Source: Synechococcales cyanobacterium PMM_0003 (GTDB lineage: Bacteria; Cyanobacteriota; Cyanobacteriia; Pseudanabaenales; Pseudanabaenaceae). From it: DNA of 6,464 bases. The DNA is taken from contig CASBRC010000502.1 in the NCBI GenBank assembly GCA_949128015.1, forward strand, positions 1 to 6,464, read 5' to 3'. The notes beneath the pieces were generated by a model. That model was given only the letters and a program-made list of their open reading frames with translations. It was not told where the DNA came from and did no database searches. The translations under genes were made by a program, and so were the position numbers. Below, piece after piece: positions 1-5,382 of this stretch; positions within the stretch are counted from its first letter, which is position 1, and every line of letters starts with the position of its first letter.

Positions 1-61
1 GCCCGCCGAATCATATTTTGGTTTTATTTAATTTGCGAGCTTTTTTATTCTTTGGGTACTC

Positions 62-664
62 ATGAGCGATCAGCGATATATTCTTTTTTATAAGCCATAT
101 GGAGTTCTCTGCCAGTTCACCGATGACAGCTCATCGCCACGTCCTACTTTAAAAGAATATATTGATATCCCTGAAGTTTATTCGGTGGGGAGACTAGATT
201 TTGATAGCGAAGGATTGTTGCTGCTGACTAACGATGGACAATTAAAGCATCGCTTAATCGATCCGCAGTTTGAACATTCGCGGACTTATTGGGTACAGGT
301 GGAGGGACTTCCCACAGAAGACGCTTTGCAAAAGTTGCGCGATGGAGTCACGATTCAAGGATATCGAACCAAACCTGCGATCGCAAAATTATTAGACAGT
401 GAGCCAGACTTACCAGCGCGTGAGCCGCCAATTCGCTTTCGCGCTAATATCCCCACAACTTGGCTAGAGCTATCATTAACAGAAGGAAAAAATCGGCAAG
501 TTAGAAAGATGACGGCTGCCGTGGGATTTCCCACTTTACGTTTAGTGCGTGTAGCGATTGCCCATTTAAGATTGGGAGATCTGGAGGTTGGACAATGGCG
601 AAATTTGACTCAACCAGAGCTACAGGAACTCCGCCTGAAAGTACTCCCGCGCCGACTGAGATAA
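62..664 (+). CDS. rluE: RluE-type 23S rRNA pseudouridine synthase
   Basis: A 200-residue protein of the RsuA/RluB/E/F family, which isomerises a specific uridine in rRNA to pseudouridine; E. coli RluE acts on U2457 of 23S rRNA. The catalytic motif GRLD is at residues 43-46, with Asp46 the expected nucleophile, followed by [11 protein letters not shown]. The C-terminal family block [10 protein letters not shown] is at 141-150, then GFPTLRLVR. The stretch [14 protein letters not shown] (122-135) resembles E. coli RluE more than RsuA or RluB. There is no N-terminal S4 RNA-binding domain, as in RluE, and the length fits. ATG 62 is the only start in this frame, because an in-frame TAA lies at 29-31; upstream there is only a weak GGG at 54-56. 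The last 45 bases overlap the convergent lipoyl gene. Family is certain; exact target uridine is inferred. Confidence 0.93.
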   Translation: MSDQRYILFYKPYGVLCQFTDDSSSPRPTLKEYIDIPEVYSVGRLDFDSEGLLLLTNDGQLKHRLIDPQFEHSRTYWVQVEGLPTEDALQKLRDGVTIQGYRTKPAIAKLLDSEPDLPAREPPIRFRANIPTTWLELSLTEGKNRQVRKMTAAVGFPTLRLVRVAIAHLRLGDLEVGQWRNLTQPELQELRLKVLPRRLR

Positions 665-1354
665 AACGTCAATAAGTTTTGTTGTCAAGTCTCTATGATT
701 ATTCCAAGCAAGTTCTTGATAGCCAACAATAGGAACTTCTGATTGAAATAGCTCTGTTAGTAATTTGTAATCAGGATTGATCGCGATCGATCCATGTTGC
801 AAAACTGAATTATGACGATAGACTTGAGCGCTACCGATCAGTTTACGTCCATCAGCAATTACTAAATCGGCATTGGTTGCCGTAGAAAAACAACTGGGAT
901 TGTGAATATAACCCCGTCCTGCTTTTCCGTAGTTTAGGTCAATCCCCAATTTGGCAAAACCTTGAATTAGAAATCCGCTGATATATTCATAGATTTCACG
1001 ATGCGAGCGCTTTCTGCCAAAGGTATTATCATCAAACTCACTTGCTCTATCGCGATGAATATCAGCGCTGGTGATCACGGCATAAGTTAGTTCGCCTTTA
1101 TGCAAGACAGCCCTGCCGCCACTGGGACGGCGCACAATGTCGAGATTATGTGCTTGTGCGATCGCATTCCAGCGATCGGGATATTGTTTTTGGTTCGCCC
1201 CTAAAGAGATCGCGGATGGTGACCAGCGATAAAATCTTAAAATTGATGGTGATGACGGATCTTGACTATGGCGATCAAGCAAAGAATTATCAAGATCCAT
1301 ATGTAGCTTTCCCGATATATCAGCATAGGGAAGAAGCTGCCATAAATTTTTCAT
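620..1354 (-). CDS. Lipoate/octanoate transferase family protein (LplA/LipM-like)
   Basis: A 244-residue protein of the biotin/lipoate A/B ligase family, which attaches lipoate or octanoate to a lysine of lipoyl domains (pyruvate dehydrogenase E2, glycine cleavage H protein). The signature [11 protein letters not shown] is at residues 75-85, the conserved lysine is Lys171 in GRKLIGSAQ (169-177), and LQHGS is at 185-189. Cys155 in NPSCF aligns by eye with the acyl-carrying cysteine of Bacillus LipM, which suggests an octanoyltransferase working through a thioester rather than an ATP-dependent ligase; this is inference. The ATG at 1354-1352 has no Shine-Dalgarno sequence: the upstream bases read AATAAATT. 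A terminator-like hairpin sits about 24 bases upstream of the start. The stop lies inside the end of rluE. The family is firm; the exact reaction is open. Confidence 0.88.
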   Translation of the reverse strand: MKNLWQLLPYADISGKLHMDLDNSLLDRHSQDPSSPSILRFYRWSPSAISLGANQKQYPDRWNAIAQAHNLDIVRRPSGGRAVLHKGELTYAVITSADIHRDRASEFDDNTFGRKRSHREIYEYISGFLIQGFAKLGIDLNYGKAGRGYIHNPSCFSTATNADLVIADGRKLIGSAQVYRHNSVLQHGSIAINPDYKLLTELFQSEVPIVGYQELAWNNHRDLTTKLIDVLSQSAREYFQAEFL

Positions 1355-1362
1355 AATTTATT

Positions 1363-1368
1363 TGTATA
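1363..1368 (-). promoter_or_regulatory. Possible -10 box of the lipoyl gene
   Basis: On the minus strand the hexamer TATACA lies 8 bases before the ATG at 1354. A start site about 7 bases after it would give an almost leaderless mRNA, which agrees with the missing ribosome binding site. No convincing -35 box is present at the right distance; that position falls in the hairpin at 1379-1401. Weak support. Confidence 0.22.
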
Positions 1369-1378
1369 TTTAGACAAC

Positions 1379-1401
1379 AAAGCACCCTTTGGGTGCTTTT
1401 T
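1379..1401. terminator. Bidirectional terminator-like hairpin between the YbjN and lipoyl genes
   Basis: GCACCC (1382-1387) and GGGTGC (1391-1396) pair across a 3-base loop, and AAA/TTT extends the stem to 9 bp. On the plus strand it is followed by a run of T (1397-1401); on the minus strand by TTTGTTGT. The minus-strand reading would end transcripts from the YbjN gene. It lies only about 24 bases before the lipoyl start, so it could also act on that gene's own leader. Confidence 0.6.
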
Positions 1402-1463
1402 CAAATTTGAGCATTAGAAGCCTTGTAAGTAAGTGCTTTTAAAAAGAATAGCTATCTGCGCTC

Positions 1464-1502
1464 AAAATTTAGTGGTGGCGCAAAGCGCCACCACTAAATT
1501 TT
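1464..1502. repeat. Perfect 18-bp palindrome, GGCGC-AAA-GCGCC core (copy A)
   Basis: The left arm 1464-1481 and right arm 1485-1502 are exact reverse complements around an AAA loop (plus strand). The central 13 bases are shared with the hairpin after guaA and, with one base changed in the loop, with the one after the DUF3095 gene; the outer arms differ. It lies about 58 bases downstream of the YbjN gene stop. On the minus strand it could help end that transcript, but the sequence after the stem there (GAGCGCAG) lacks a T tract, so a simple terminator does not explain its length. Confidence 0.85.
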
Positions 1503-1559
1503 GTTCTTTGTTTTTATCCTTACTTTGGCGGCGATCTCAATATTTGCTTTTAGTGAGAT

Positions 1560-2024
1560 TTAAATACCAAAATTCTCTTTTAGTACTTCGTCGTTATCAT
1601 CGGCGATCGATGCCACAATCGTAATGATGCGTGAGATCTCAGCAGGTGAGAGATCTTCAACAGAACGCGAACATAACACTAGTACTTGATCGTTTTGGAT
1701 TGCATAACGAGCTTCAAAAGTGTCAGAGGCATTTTTTTCTAAAAGCCAGCGCGTCATTTTTGTTTCGTCCTTAAATGGCGCAGCTAATACTGTCGAAAAA
1801 ACTGTGAATGTATCAGTAGGTTCGGTTCCAGTAATATTTACAACTACTTCTATAGAGCCATATTGAAATTTCCACGTATCCTCGGTCTGGTTTTCAAGAG
1901 CCGAATTCTCAGCATCCATACTGGCGATGACAGTTTGGATCGTTTGCACAATGTGATCGGTCGGTGGTGCAAAACTAGATTCTGCTTCTACAGGAGTTAT
2001 GGGCGATTCTGTTGTGAAGGTCAT
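1560..2024 (-). CDS. YbjN-domain protein
   Basis: A 154-residue protein that resembles the cyanobacterial YbjN-domain (type III secretion chaperone-like fold) proteins. Recognisable blocks from ATG 2024 are KFQYGSIEVVV at about 52-62, TFTVFSTVLAAPFKDE at about 72-87, WLLEKNASDTFEARYAI at about 93-109, and DLSPAEISRIITIVASIADDND at about 124-145. The family is small, soluble and acidic, and its biochemical role in cyanobacteria is not established; E. coli YbjN has been linked to stress and motility regulation. No signal peptide or membrane segment is seen. The frame stays open up to 2093, but the 23 extra residues (MLVILKTLTV...) are unlike the family and overlap the likely promoter, so ATG 2024 is preferred, although it too lacks a clear ribosome binding site. 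It is divergent from guaA. Confidence 0.82.
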   Translation of the reverse strand: MTFTTESPITPVEAESSFAPPTDHIVQTIQTVIASMDAENSALENQTEDTWKFQYGSIEVVVNITGTEPTDTFTVFSTVLAAPFKDETKMTRWLLEKNASDTFEARYAIQNDQVLVLCSRSVEDLSPAEISRIITIVASIADDNDEVLKENFGI

Positions 2025-2055
2025 AGTTAAATATCTAGTTACTATCTGCCAATAG

Positions 2056-2061
2056 TGTATA
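2056..2061 (-). promoter_or_regulatory. Possible -10 box of the YbjN gene
   Basis: TATACA on the minus strand lies 31 bases before the ATG at 2024, a reasonable leader length. TTGACG upstream is too close (5 bases) to serve as the -35 box, and nothing better is at 16-18 bases. Weak support; it does favour the shorter start. Confidence 0.25.
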
Positions 2062-2122
2062 GCAACCGTCAATGTTTTTAATATTACCAACAAATATTGG
2101 CAAAGTGAAAATTGGTAACAAT

Positions 2123-2130
2123 GCGATCGC
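2123..2130. repeat. HIP1 octamer in the YbjN-guaA intergenic region
   Basis: GCGATCGC, the highly iterated palindrome of cyanobacterial genomes. This is the only exact copy outside a coding region. The others start at 377 (rluE), 1158 (lipoyl gene), 4254 and 4647 (DUF3095 gene), and 5453, 5595 and 6333 (gshA). By-eye count; together they are the main evidence for a cyanobacterial host. Confidence 0.9.
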
Positions 2131-2177
2131 AGTCATAACTTTTTTACGCATTTTTTTCATCATAAAGACGTACCGTT

Positions 2178-2205
2178 TTGCTAGCATTGTACGAATAGCT
2201 ACTTT
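2178..2205 (+). promoter_or_regulatory. Candidate guaA promoter
   Basis: TTGCTA (2178-2183), 16 bases, then TACTTT (2200-2205), about 75 bases before the guaA start. Each hexamer is only a partial match to the sigma-70 consensus. This is the best pair I could find in the leader, but it could be chance. Confidence 0.25.
2189..2202 (+). promoter_or_regulatory. GTA-N8-TAC match (NtcA-type site)
   Basis: GTA (2189-2191), eight bases, TAC (2200-2202) is an exact match to the core consensus of the cyanobacterial nitrogen regulator NtcA. No TAN3T box lies at the usual 20-24 bases downstream, so it does not look like a classic activated promoter; it overlaps the candidate guaA -10 box, which would suit repression. 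Such a six-base match is expected once or twice in this window by chance, so support is weak. Confidence 0.25.
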
Positions 2206-2238
2206 TCTCGCAGCGATAGGCTTACCAAAAGCCTGACG

Positions 2239-2264
2239 ATCTCATTAAATTGCTATCTCATTAA
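2239..2264 (+). repeat. Direct repeat ATCTCATTAA, 16-bp period, in the guaA leader
   Basis: ATCTCATTAA occurs at 2239-2248 and again, exactly, at 2255-2264, separated by six bases (ATTGCT). The second copy forms part of the hairpin that leads into the guaA ribosome binding site. The purpose is unknown. Confidence 0.7.
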
Positions 2265-2277
2265 GATAGAGGTATCT
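2253..2277 (+). promoter_or_regulatory. Competing hairpins around the guaA ribosome binding site
   Basis: CTATCT (2253-2258) pairs with AGATAG (2264-2269), covering the first two bases of the Shine-Dalgarno sequence. AGATA (2264-2268) can instead pair with TATCT (2273-2277), which would leave GAGG in the four-base loop. The two folds exclude each other. The stems are short and AU-rich, so they are individually weak; a regulatory role is inference. Confidence 0.35.
2268..2272 (+). promoter_or_regulatory. Ribosome binding site of guaA (AGAGG)
   Basis: AGAGG lies 8 bases before the GTG at 2281. It decides the start: the next candidate, ATG 2404, has no such sequence before it (AATCGTTCA). Confidence 0.6.
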
Positions 2278-2280
2278 ACT

Positions 2281-3954
2281 GTGGTTTCTTCCCCTCCAAC
2301 ATCATCGAATGACGTACTAAATCTTGAAGGTGCTCTTTCATCTAGTATAAATTCAATCAGCCCCAATTCCGATAGTACCACAGACAATATAACTAATCGT
2401 TCAATGATTGCGATTCTTGATTTTGGTTCTCAATACTCGGAGCTAATTGCTCGACGTATCCGTGAGACACAGGTTTATTCTGAAGTTTTAACTTACCACA
2501 TGTCAGCCGAAGATCTGCTGAAATTGAATCCTACGGGGATCATTTTGTCAGGTGGTCCAAATTCTGTTTATGACGAAGGCGCACCTCAATGCGATCCTAA
2601 AATTTTTAATTTGGGCATTCCTATTTTAGGTGTTTGCTATGGAATGCAGCTAATGACAAAGCAACTCGGCGGTACGGTCGAGCGTGCTGAACGTGGGGAA
2701 TATGGTAAAGCCCAATTGTTAATCGACAATCCCACTGATTTACTGACCAATGTAGATACAGGCACAACCATGTGGATGAGTCATGGTGACTCTGTGATTG
2801 ACTTACCTAAGGGATTTGAAATTTTAGCTCACACCGCTAATACTCCCTGTGCGGCGATTGCCGATCATGAGAGAAGTCTCTATGGTGTTCAGTTCCATCC
2901 TGAAGTTGTCCATTCGGCAGGTGGAATGGCGATGATTCGTAATTTTGTTTATCACATTTGTAAATGCGAACCCAGTTGGACAACCGATGCTTTTATCGAA
3001 AATTCAATTCGCGAAATACGCGCTCAAGTTGGTGATAAGCGAGTATTGCTTGCTCTCTCAGGTGGTGTAGACTCTTCCACTCTTGCTTTTTTATTGCATA
3101 GGGCGATCGGCGATCAACTTACTTGTATGTTTATCGATCAAGGCTTCATGCGAAAGCTAGAGCCTGAACGCCTAGTCAAGCTGTTTGAGGAACAGTTTCA
3201 CATTAATGTTGTGTATGTTAATGCCCGCGAACGCTTCCTGAAAAAGCTAGAAGGTATCACTGAACCTGAGCAGAAACGGAAGTTAATCGGTGGCGAATTT
3301 ATTAGTGTATTTGAAGAAGAATCCCAACGTTTGGGGCCATTTGACTTCCTTGCTCAAGGCACTCTTTATCCTGATGTAATTGAGTCGGCTGACACTAACG
3401 CTGATCCTGTCACAGGCAAACGTGTTGCTGTCAAAATCAAGAGTCATCATAATGTGGGTGGATTGCCTGACAATCTCCGATTCACTCTAGTGGAGCCACT
3501 TCGCAAACTATTTAAGGACGAAGTGCGAAAGCTGGGTACTGCAATCGGACTGCCTGAAGAAATCGTCAAACGTCAACCTTTCCCCGGACCTGGTTTGGCG
3601 ATTCGGATTATTGGAGACATTACTAGCGATCGACTTAACACGTTACGCGATGCCGATCTGATTGTGCGTCAAGAAGTCAATCGGGCTGGTCAGTACAATA
3701 ATCTCTGGCAAGCCTTTGCCGTGCTATTGCCTACTGTTCGCAGTGTTGGGGTGATGGGCGATAAGCGGACTTATTCTCATCCTGTAGTTTTGCGACTTGT
3801 TACGAGCGAGGATGGCATGACTGCGGATTGGGCAAGGGTTCCCTATGAATTATTAGAGACCATTTCTAATCGCATTGTCAATGAAGTAAAAGGTGTCAAT
3901 CGAGTCGTACTCGATATCACATCTAAGCCACCTGGCACAATTGAATGGGAATAG
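2281..3954 (+). CDS. guaA: GMP synthase (glutamine-hydrolysing)
   Basis: A 557-residue enzyme that converts XMP, ATP and glutamine to GMP, the last step of guanine nucleotide synthesis. The class I glutamine amidotransferase domain runs from about 42 to 230: ILDFGSQY at 44-51, nucleophile Cys119 in GVCYGMQ, and the His206/Glu208 pair in QFHPEV. The ATP-pyrophosphatase domain follows with the PP-loop SGGVDS at 260-265. The C-terminal dimerisation domain contains [13 protein letters not shown] (431-443) and ends in the family's invariant-looking GTIEWE. All catalytic residues are present and the gene is intact. The GTG start adds about 41 residues, roughly half Ser, Thr or Asn, before the conserved core; the upstream AGAGG supports it, and cyanobacterial GuaA proteins often carry a short N-terminal extension. 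No exact HIP1 site falls inside the gene. A strong hairpin follows the stop. Confidence 0.98.
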   Translation: MVSSPPTSSNDVLNLEGALSSSINSISPNSDSTTDNITNRSMIAILDFGSQYSELIARRIRETQVYSEVLTYHMSAEDLLKLNPTGIILSGGPNSVYDEGAPQCDPKIFNLGIPILGVCYGMQLMTKQLGGTVERAERGEYGKAQLLIDNPTDLLTNVDTGTTMWMSHGDSVIDLPKGFEILAHTANTPCAAIADHERSLYGVQFHPEVVHSAGGMAMIRNFVYHICKCEPSWTTDAFIENSIREIRAQVGDKRVLLALSGGVDSSTLAFLLHRAIGDQLTCMFIDQGFMRKLEPERLVKLFEEQFHINVVYVNARERFLKKLEGITEPEQKRKLIGGEFISVFEEESQRLGPFDFLAQGTLYPDVIESADTNADPVTGKRVAVKIKSHHNVGGLPDNLRFTLVEPLRKLFKDEVRKLGTAIGLPEEIVKRQPFPGPGLAIRIIGDITSDRLNTLRDADLIVRQEVNRAGQYNNLWQAFAVLLPTVRSVGVMGDKRTYSHPVVLRLVTSEDGMTADWARVPYELLETISNRIVNEVKGVNRVVLDITSKPPGTIEWE

Positions 3955-3964
3955 TTTAGACAAT

Positions 3965-3991
3965 AAAAGAGGGCGCAAAGCGCCCTCTTTT
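3965..3991 (+). terminator. guaA terminator, GGCGC-AAA-GCGCC core (copy B)
   Basis: A perfect 12-bp stem, 3965-3976 with 3980-3991, closes an AAA loop and begins 10 bases after the guaA stop. The 3' arm ends in TTTT and is followed by GTTGTTT, so it fits a Rho-independent terminator. The central 13 bases equal those of the palindrome at 1464-1502. Confidence 0.85.
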
Positions 3992-4079
3992 GTTGTTTAT
4001 AGCATGGCTAATACAGCCAACTGGCGGTGTATCTACTTATGATTTGTTGCTAGGATTGCAAAATCGACGATCGCATTTT

Positions 4080-4083
4080 AGGT
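4080..4083 (+). promoter_or_regulatory. Ribosome binding site of the DUF3095 gene (AGGT)
   Basis: AGGT lies 8 bases before ATG 4092. It supports this start over the TTG at 3990, which falls inside the guaA terminator. A GGA at 4088-4090 is too close to the ATG to be used. Confidence 0.45.
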
Positions 4084-4091
4084 CTACGGAA

Positions 4092-5291
4092 ATGGGTACT
4101 CAAGAATCTCAACCCAAAAATACAACTTCTGAGAACTTTTATGCCGATCTACCCGTTCTTCAGAATTTTGTTGATATCACCCATAGCGAGAATTTTTACA
4201 CGATCCCTAATGACTGGGCAGTAATCATTACCGATATTACCGAATCAACTCAAGCGATCGCAAATGGTAAATATAAAGATGTCAATCTTTTGGGAGCTTG
4301 TTCGATCATTGTAATTTTGAATCTAGTTGGAGAATTGGAGATTCCTTTTGTTTTTGGTGGTGATGGCGCTTCGATTCTCATTCCTTCAAGATTTATTCTC
4401 GAAGCAGGGCAAGCATTACTGGCTGTCCAAAAACTAGCAACCGATGAATTTAATTTGGTATTACGTGTCGGCATTGTTCCACTGACTGCGATTACCTCAA
4501 ACTATGAAATTAAAATTGCTAAGCTCCGTATCTCCGAGAACTACGATCAAGCAATCCTCAGAGGTGGCGGAATTAGCTACGCTACCTGTCTAGTTAAGGA
4601 TCAAGCAACGACTGATTTGTATAGTCCTAAGCCAGAAAATGCATATGCGATCGCAGATTTCTCTGGTTTAGAATGTCGTTGGCAAGATATCCCCACACGC
4701 CATGAAGAGATTCTTAGTTTGATCATATTTGTGACCGCACCAAGTCAGAGCCAGATCGATAGTCTTTATCGTGAGGTGATTAATCAAATCGATCATATTT
4801 ATGGAAAAGGTACAGAATGTCATCCTGTAGTATCTGAAAACTTGCAACTTGCTTTTCAAAAGAAGAGTTTAGGCGCAGAGACGAGGGTTTTTACGGCTGC
4901 AAAAAGTTGGCTTAGAAGAATTTTATATCTCTGGAAGTTGCGCTTAATTAACATATTGGGAATTGTTCTAATGCGATTTAACATTAAAATAGGGAATCTT
5001 AATTGGGGAGATTATAAGCAGATTGTCGCGGAGGCAACTGATTTTAAAAAATTTGATGATGTATTGCGGATGGTTATTTCTGGTAGAACCAGACAGCGCC
5101 AAAAATTAGTTGAATATTTAGAAAAGAAATTTCAAGAAGGGCGTTTAGTATATGGTTTTCATATTTCCGATCGCGCTTTGATGACTTGCTTAGTATTTGA
5201 GCGCGATGGTCGCCAAGTGCATTTTGTCGATGGAGCTGATGGTGGCTATGCCTTAGCAGCAAAAAATATGAAAGAAATGATGAAAAGTTGA
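4092..5291 (+). CDS. DUF3095 protein, divergent class III nucleotidyl cyclase-like
   Basis: A 399-residue protein matching the DUF3095 family, sometimes annotated as adenylate cyclase without proof. Residues 13-25 (SENFYADLPVLQN) open the conserved region. DITEST (48-53) resembles the first metal motif of class III cyclases and FGGDGAS (88-94) the second; Asp48 and Asp91 are 43 residues apart, close to the 44 of mammalian adenylyl cyclase. The usual substrate Lys, transition-state Asn and Arg positions read Val87, Ser162 and Cys166 by my alignment. The C-terminal half has a hydrophobic, basic stretch (about 274-296, possibly membrane-contacting) and blocks TDFKKFDDVLRM (316-327), YGFHISDRALMTC (354-366) and HFVDGADGGYALAA (377-390), unlike any cyclase. 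ATG 4092 was chosen because the only longer start lies in the guaA terminator. Nucleotide binding is likely; the reaction is unknown. Confidence 0.85.
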   Translation: MGTQESQPKNTTSENFYADLPVLQNFVDITHSENFYTIPNDWAVIITDITESTQAIANGKYKDVNLLGACSIIVILNLVGELEIPFVFGGDGASILIPSRFILEAGQALLAVQKLATDEFNLVLRVGIVPLTAITSNYEIKIAKLRISENYDQAILRGGGISYATCLVKDQATTDLYSPKPENAYAIADFSGLECRWQDIPTRHEEILSLIIFVTAPSQSQIDSLYREVINQIDHIYGKGTECHPVVSENLQLAFQKKSLGAETRVFTAAKSWLRRILYLWKLRLINILGIVLMRFNIKIGNLNWGDYKQIVAEATDFKKFDDVLRMVISGRTRQRQKLVEYLEKKFQEGRLVYGFHISDRALMTCLVFERDGRQVHFVDGADGGYALAAKNMKEMMKS

Positions 5292-5328
5292 AATTATAGA
5301 GAGGGCGCGAAGCGCCCCTCTATAATTT
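5291..5328 (+). terminator. Hairpin at the DUF3095 gene stop, GGCGC-GAA-GCGCC core (copy C)
   Basis: The arms 5291-5308 and 5312-5328 pair over 17 bp with one bulged A (5302) and a GAA loop. The stem begins at the last base of the TGA stop codon. After it comes GATCGCATT, with no T tract of its own beyond the TTT inside the arm, so it may work as an mRNA 3'-end stabiliser or a weak terminator. It belongs with copies A and B. Confidence 0.75.
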
Positions 5329-5370
5329 GATCGCATTGCAAGGTAGGCTAGTAATAGTGACTATAGCAAA

Positions 5371-5374
5371 AGGA
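5371..5374 (+). promoter_or_regulatory. Ribosome binding site of gshA (AGGA)
   Basis: AGGA within AAAAGGAAA lies 8 bases before the GTG at 5383, an ideal spacing. It fixes the GTG start of gshA. Confidence 0.7.
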
Positions 5375-5382
5375 AATCTCCC

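Noticed and set aside
1..61. Terminator or gene end upstream of rluE
   Set aside because: AT-rich with a T run at 41-46, but no stem that pairs convincingly and no identifiable coding end.
1150..1356. Open frame of 68 codons on the plus strand
   Set aside because: It lies wholly opposite the lipoyl gene, whose motifs are convincing; no ribosome binding site or recognisable family.
1433..1624. Open frame of 63 codons on the plus strand
   Set aside because: It runs through the 18-bp palindrome and into the 3' end of the YbjN gene; the translation is low-complexity and looks non-coding.
2025..2093. Longer YbjN protein starting at 2093
   Set aside because: The extra residues are unlike the family and cover the probable promoter region.
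2100..2280. Purine riboswitch upstream of guaA
   Set aside because: I could not find the three-way junction or conserved loop sequences of the known purine aptamers.
2281..3954. Absence of exact HIP1 sites from guaA as a sign of foreign origin
   Set aside because: About two would be expected at the window's average density, so none is not remarkable, and the protein looks typically cyanobacterial.
3990..4091. Longer DUF3095 protein starting at TTG 3990
   Set aside because: The start would sit in the 3' arm of the guaA terminator, and the extra 34 residues precede the conserved region without family likeness; ATG 4092 has AGGT upstream.
4250..5262. Three minus-strand open frames (4250-4474, 4668-4859, 5074-5262)
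   Set aside because: All are antisense to conserved blocks of the DUF3095 protein and show no family signature.
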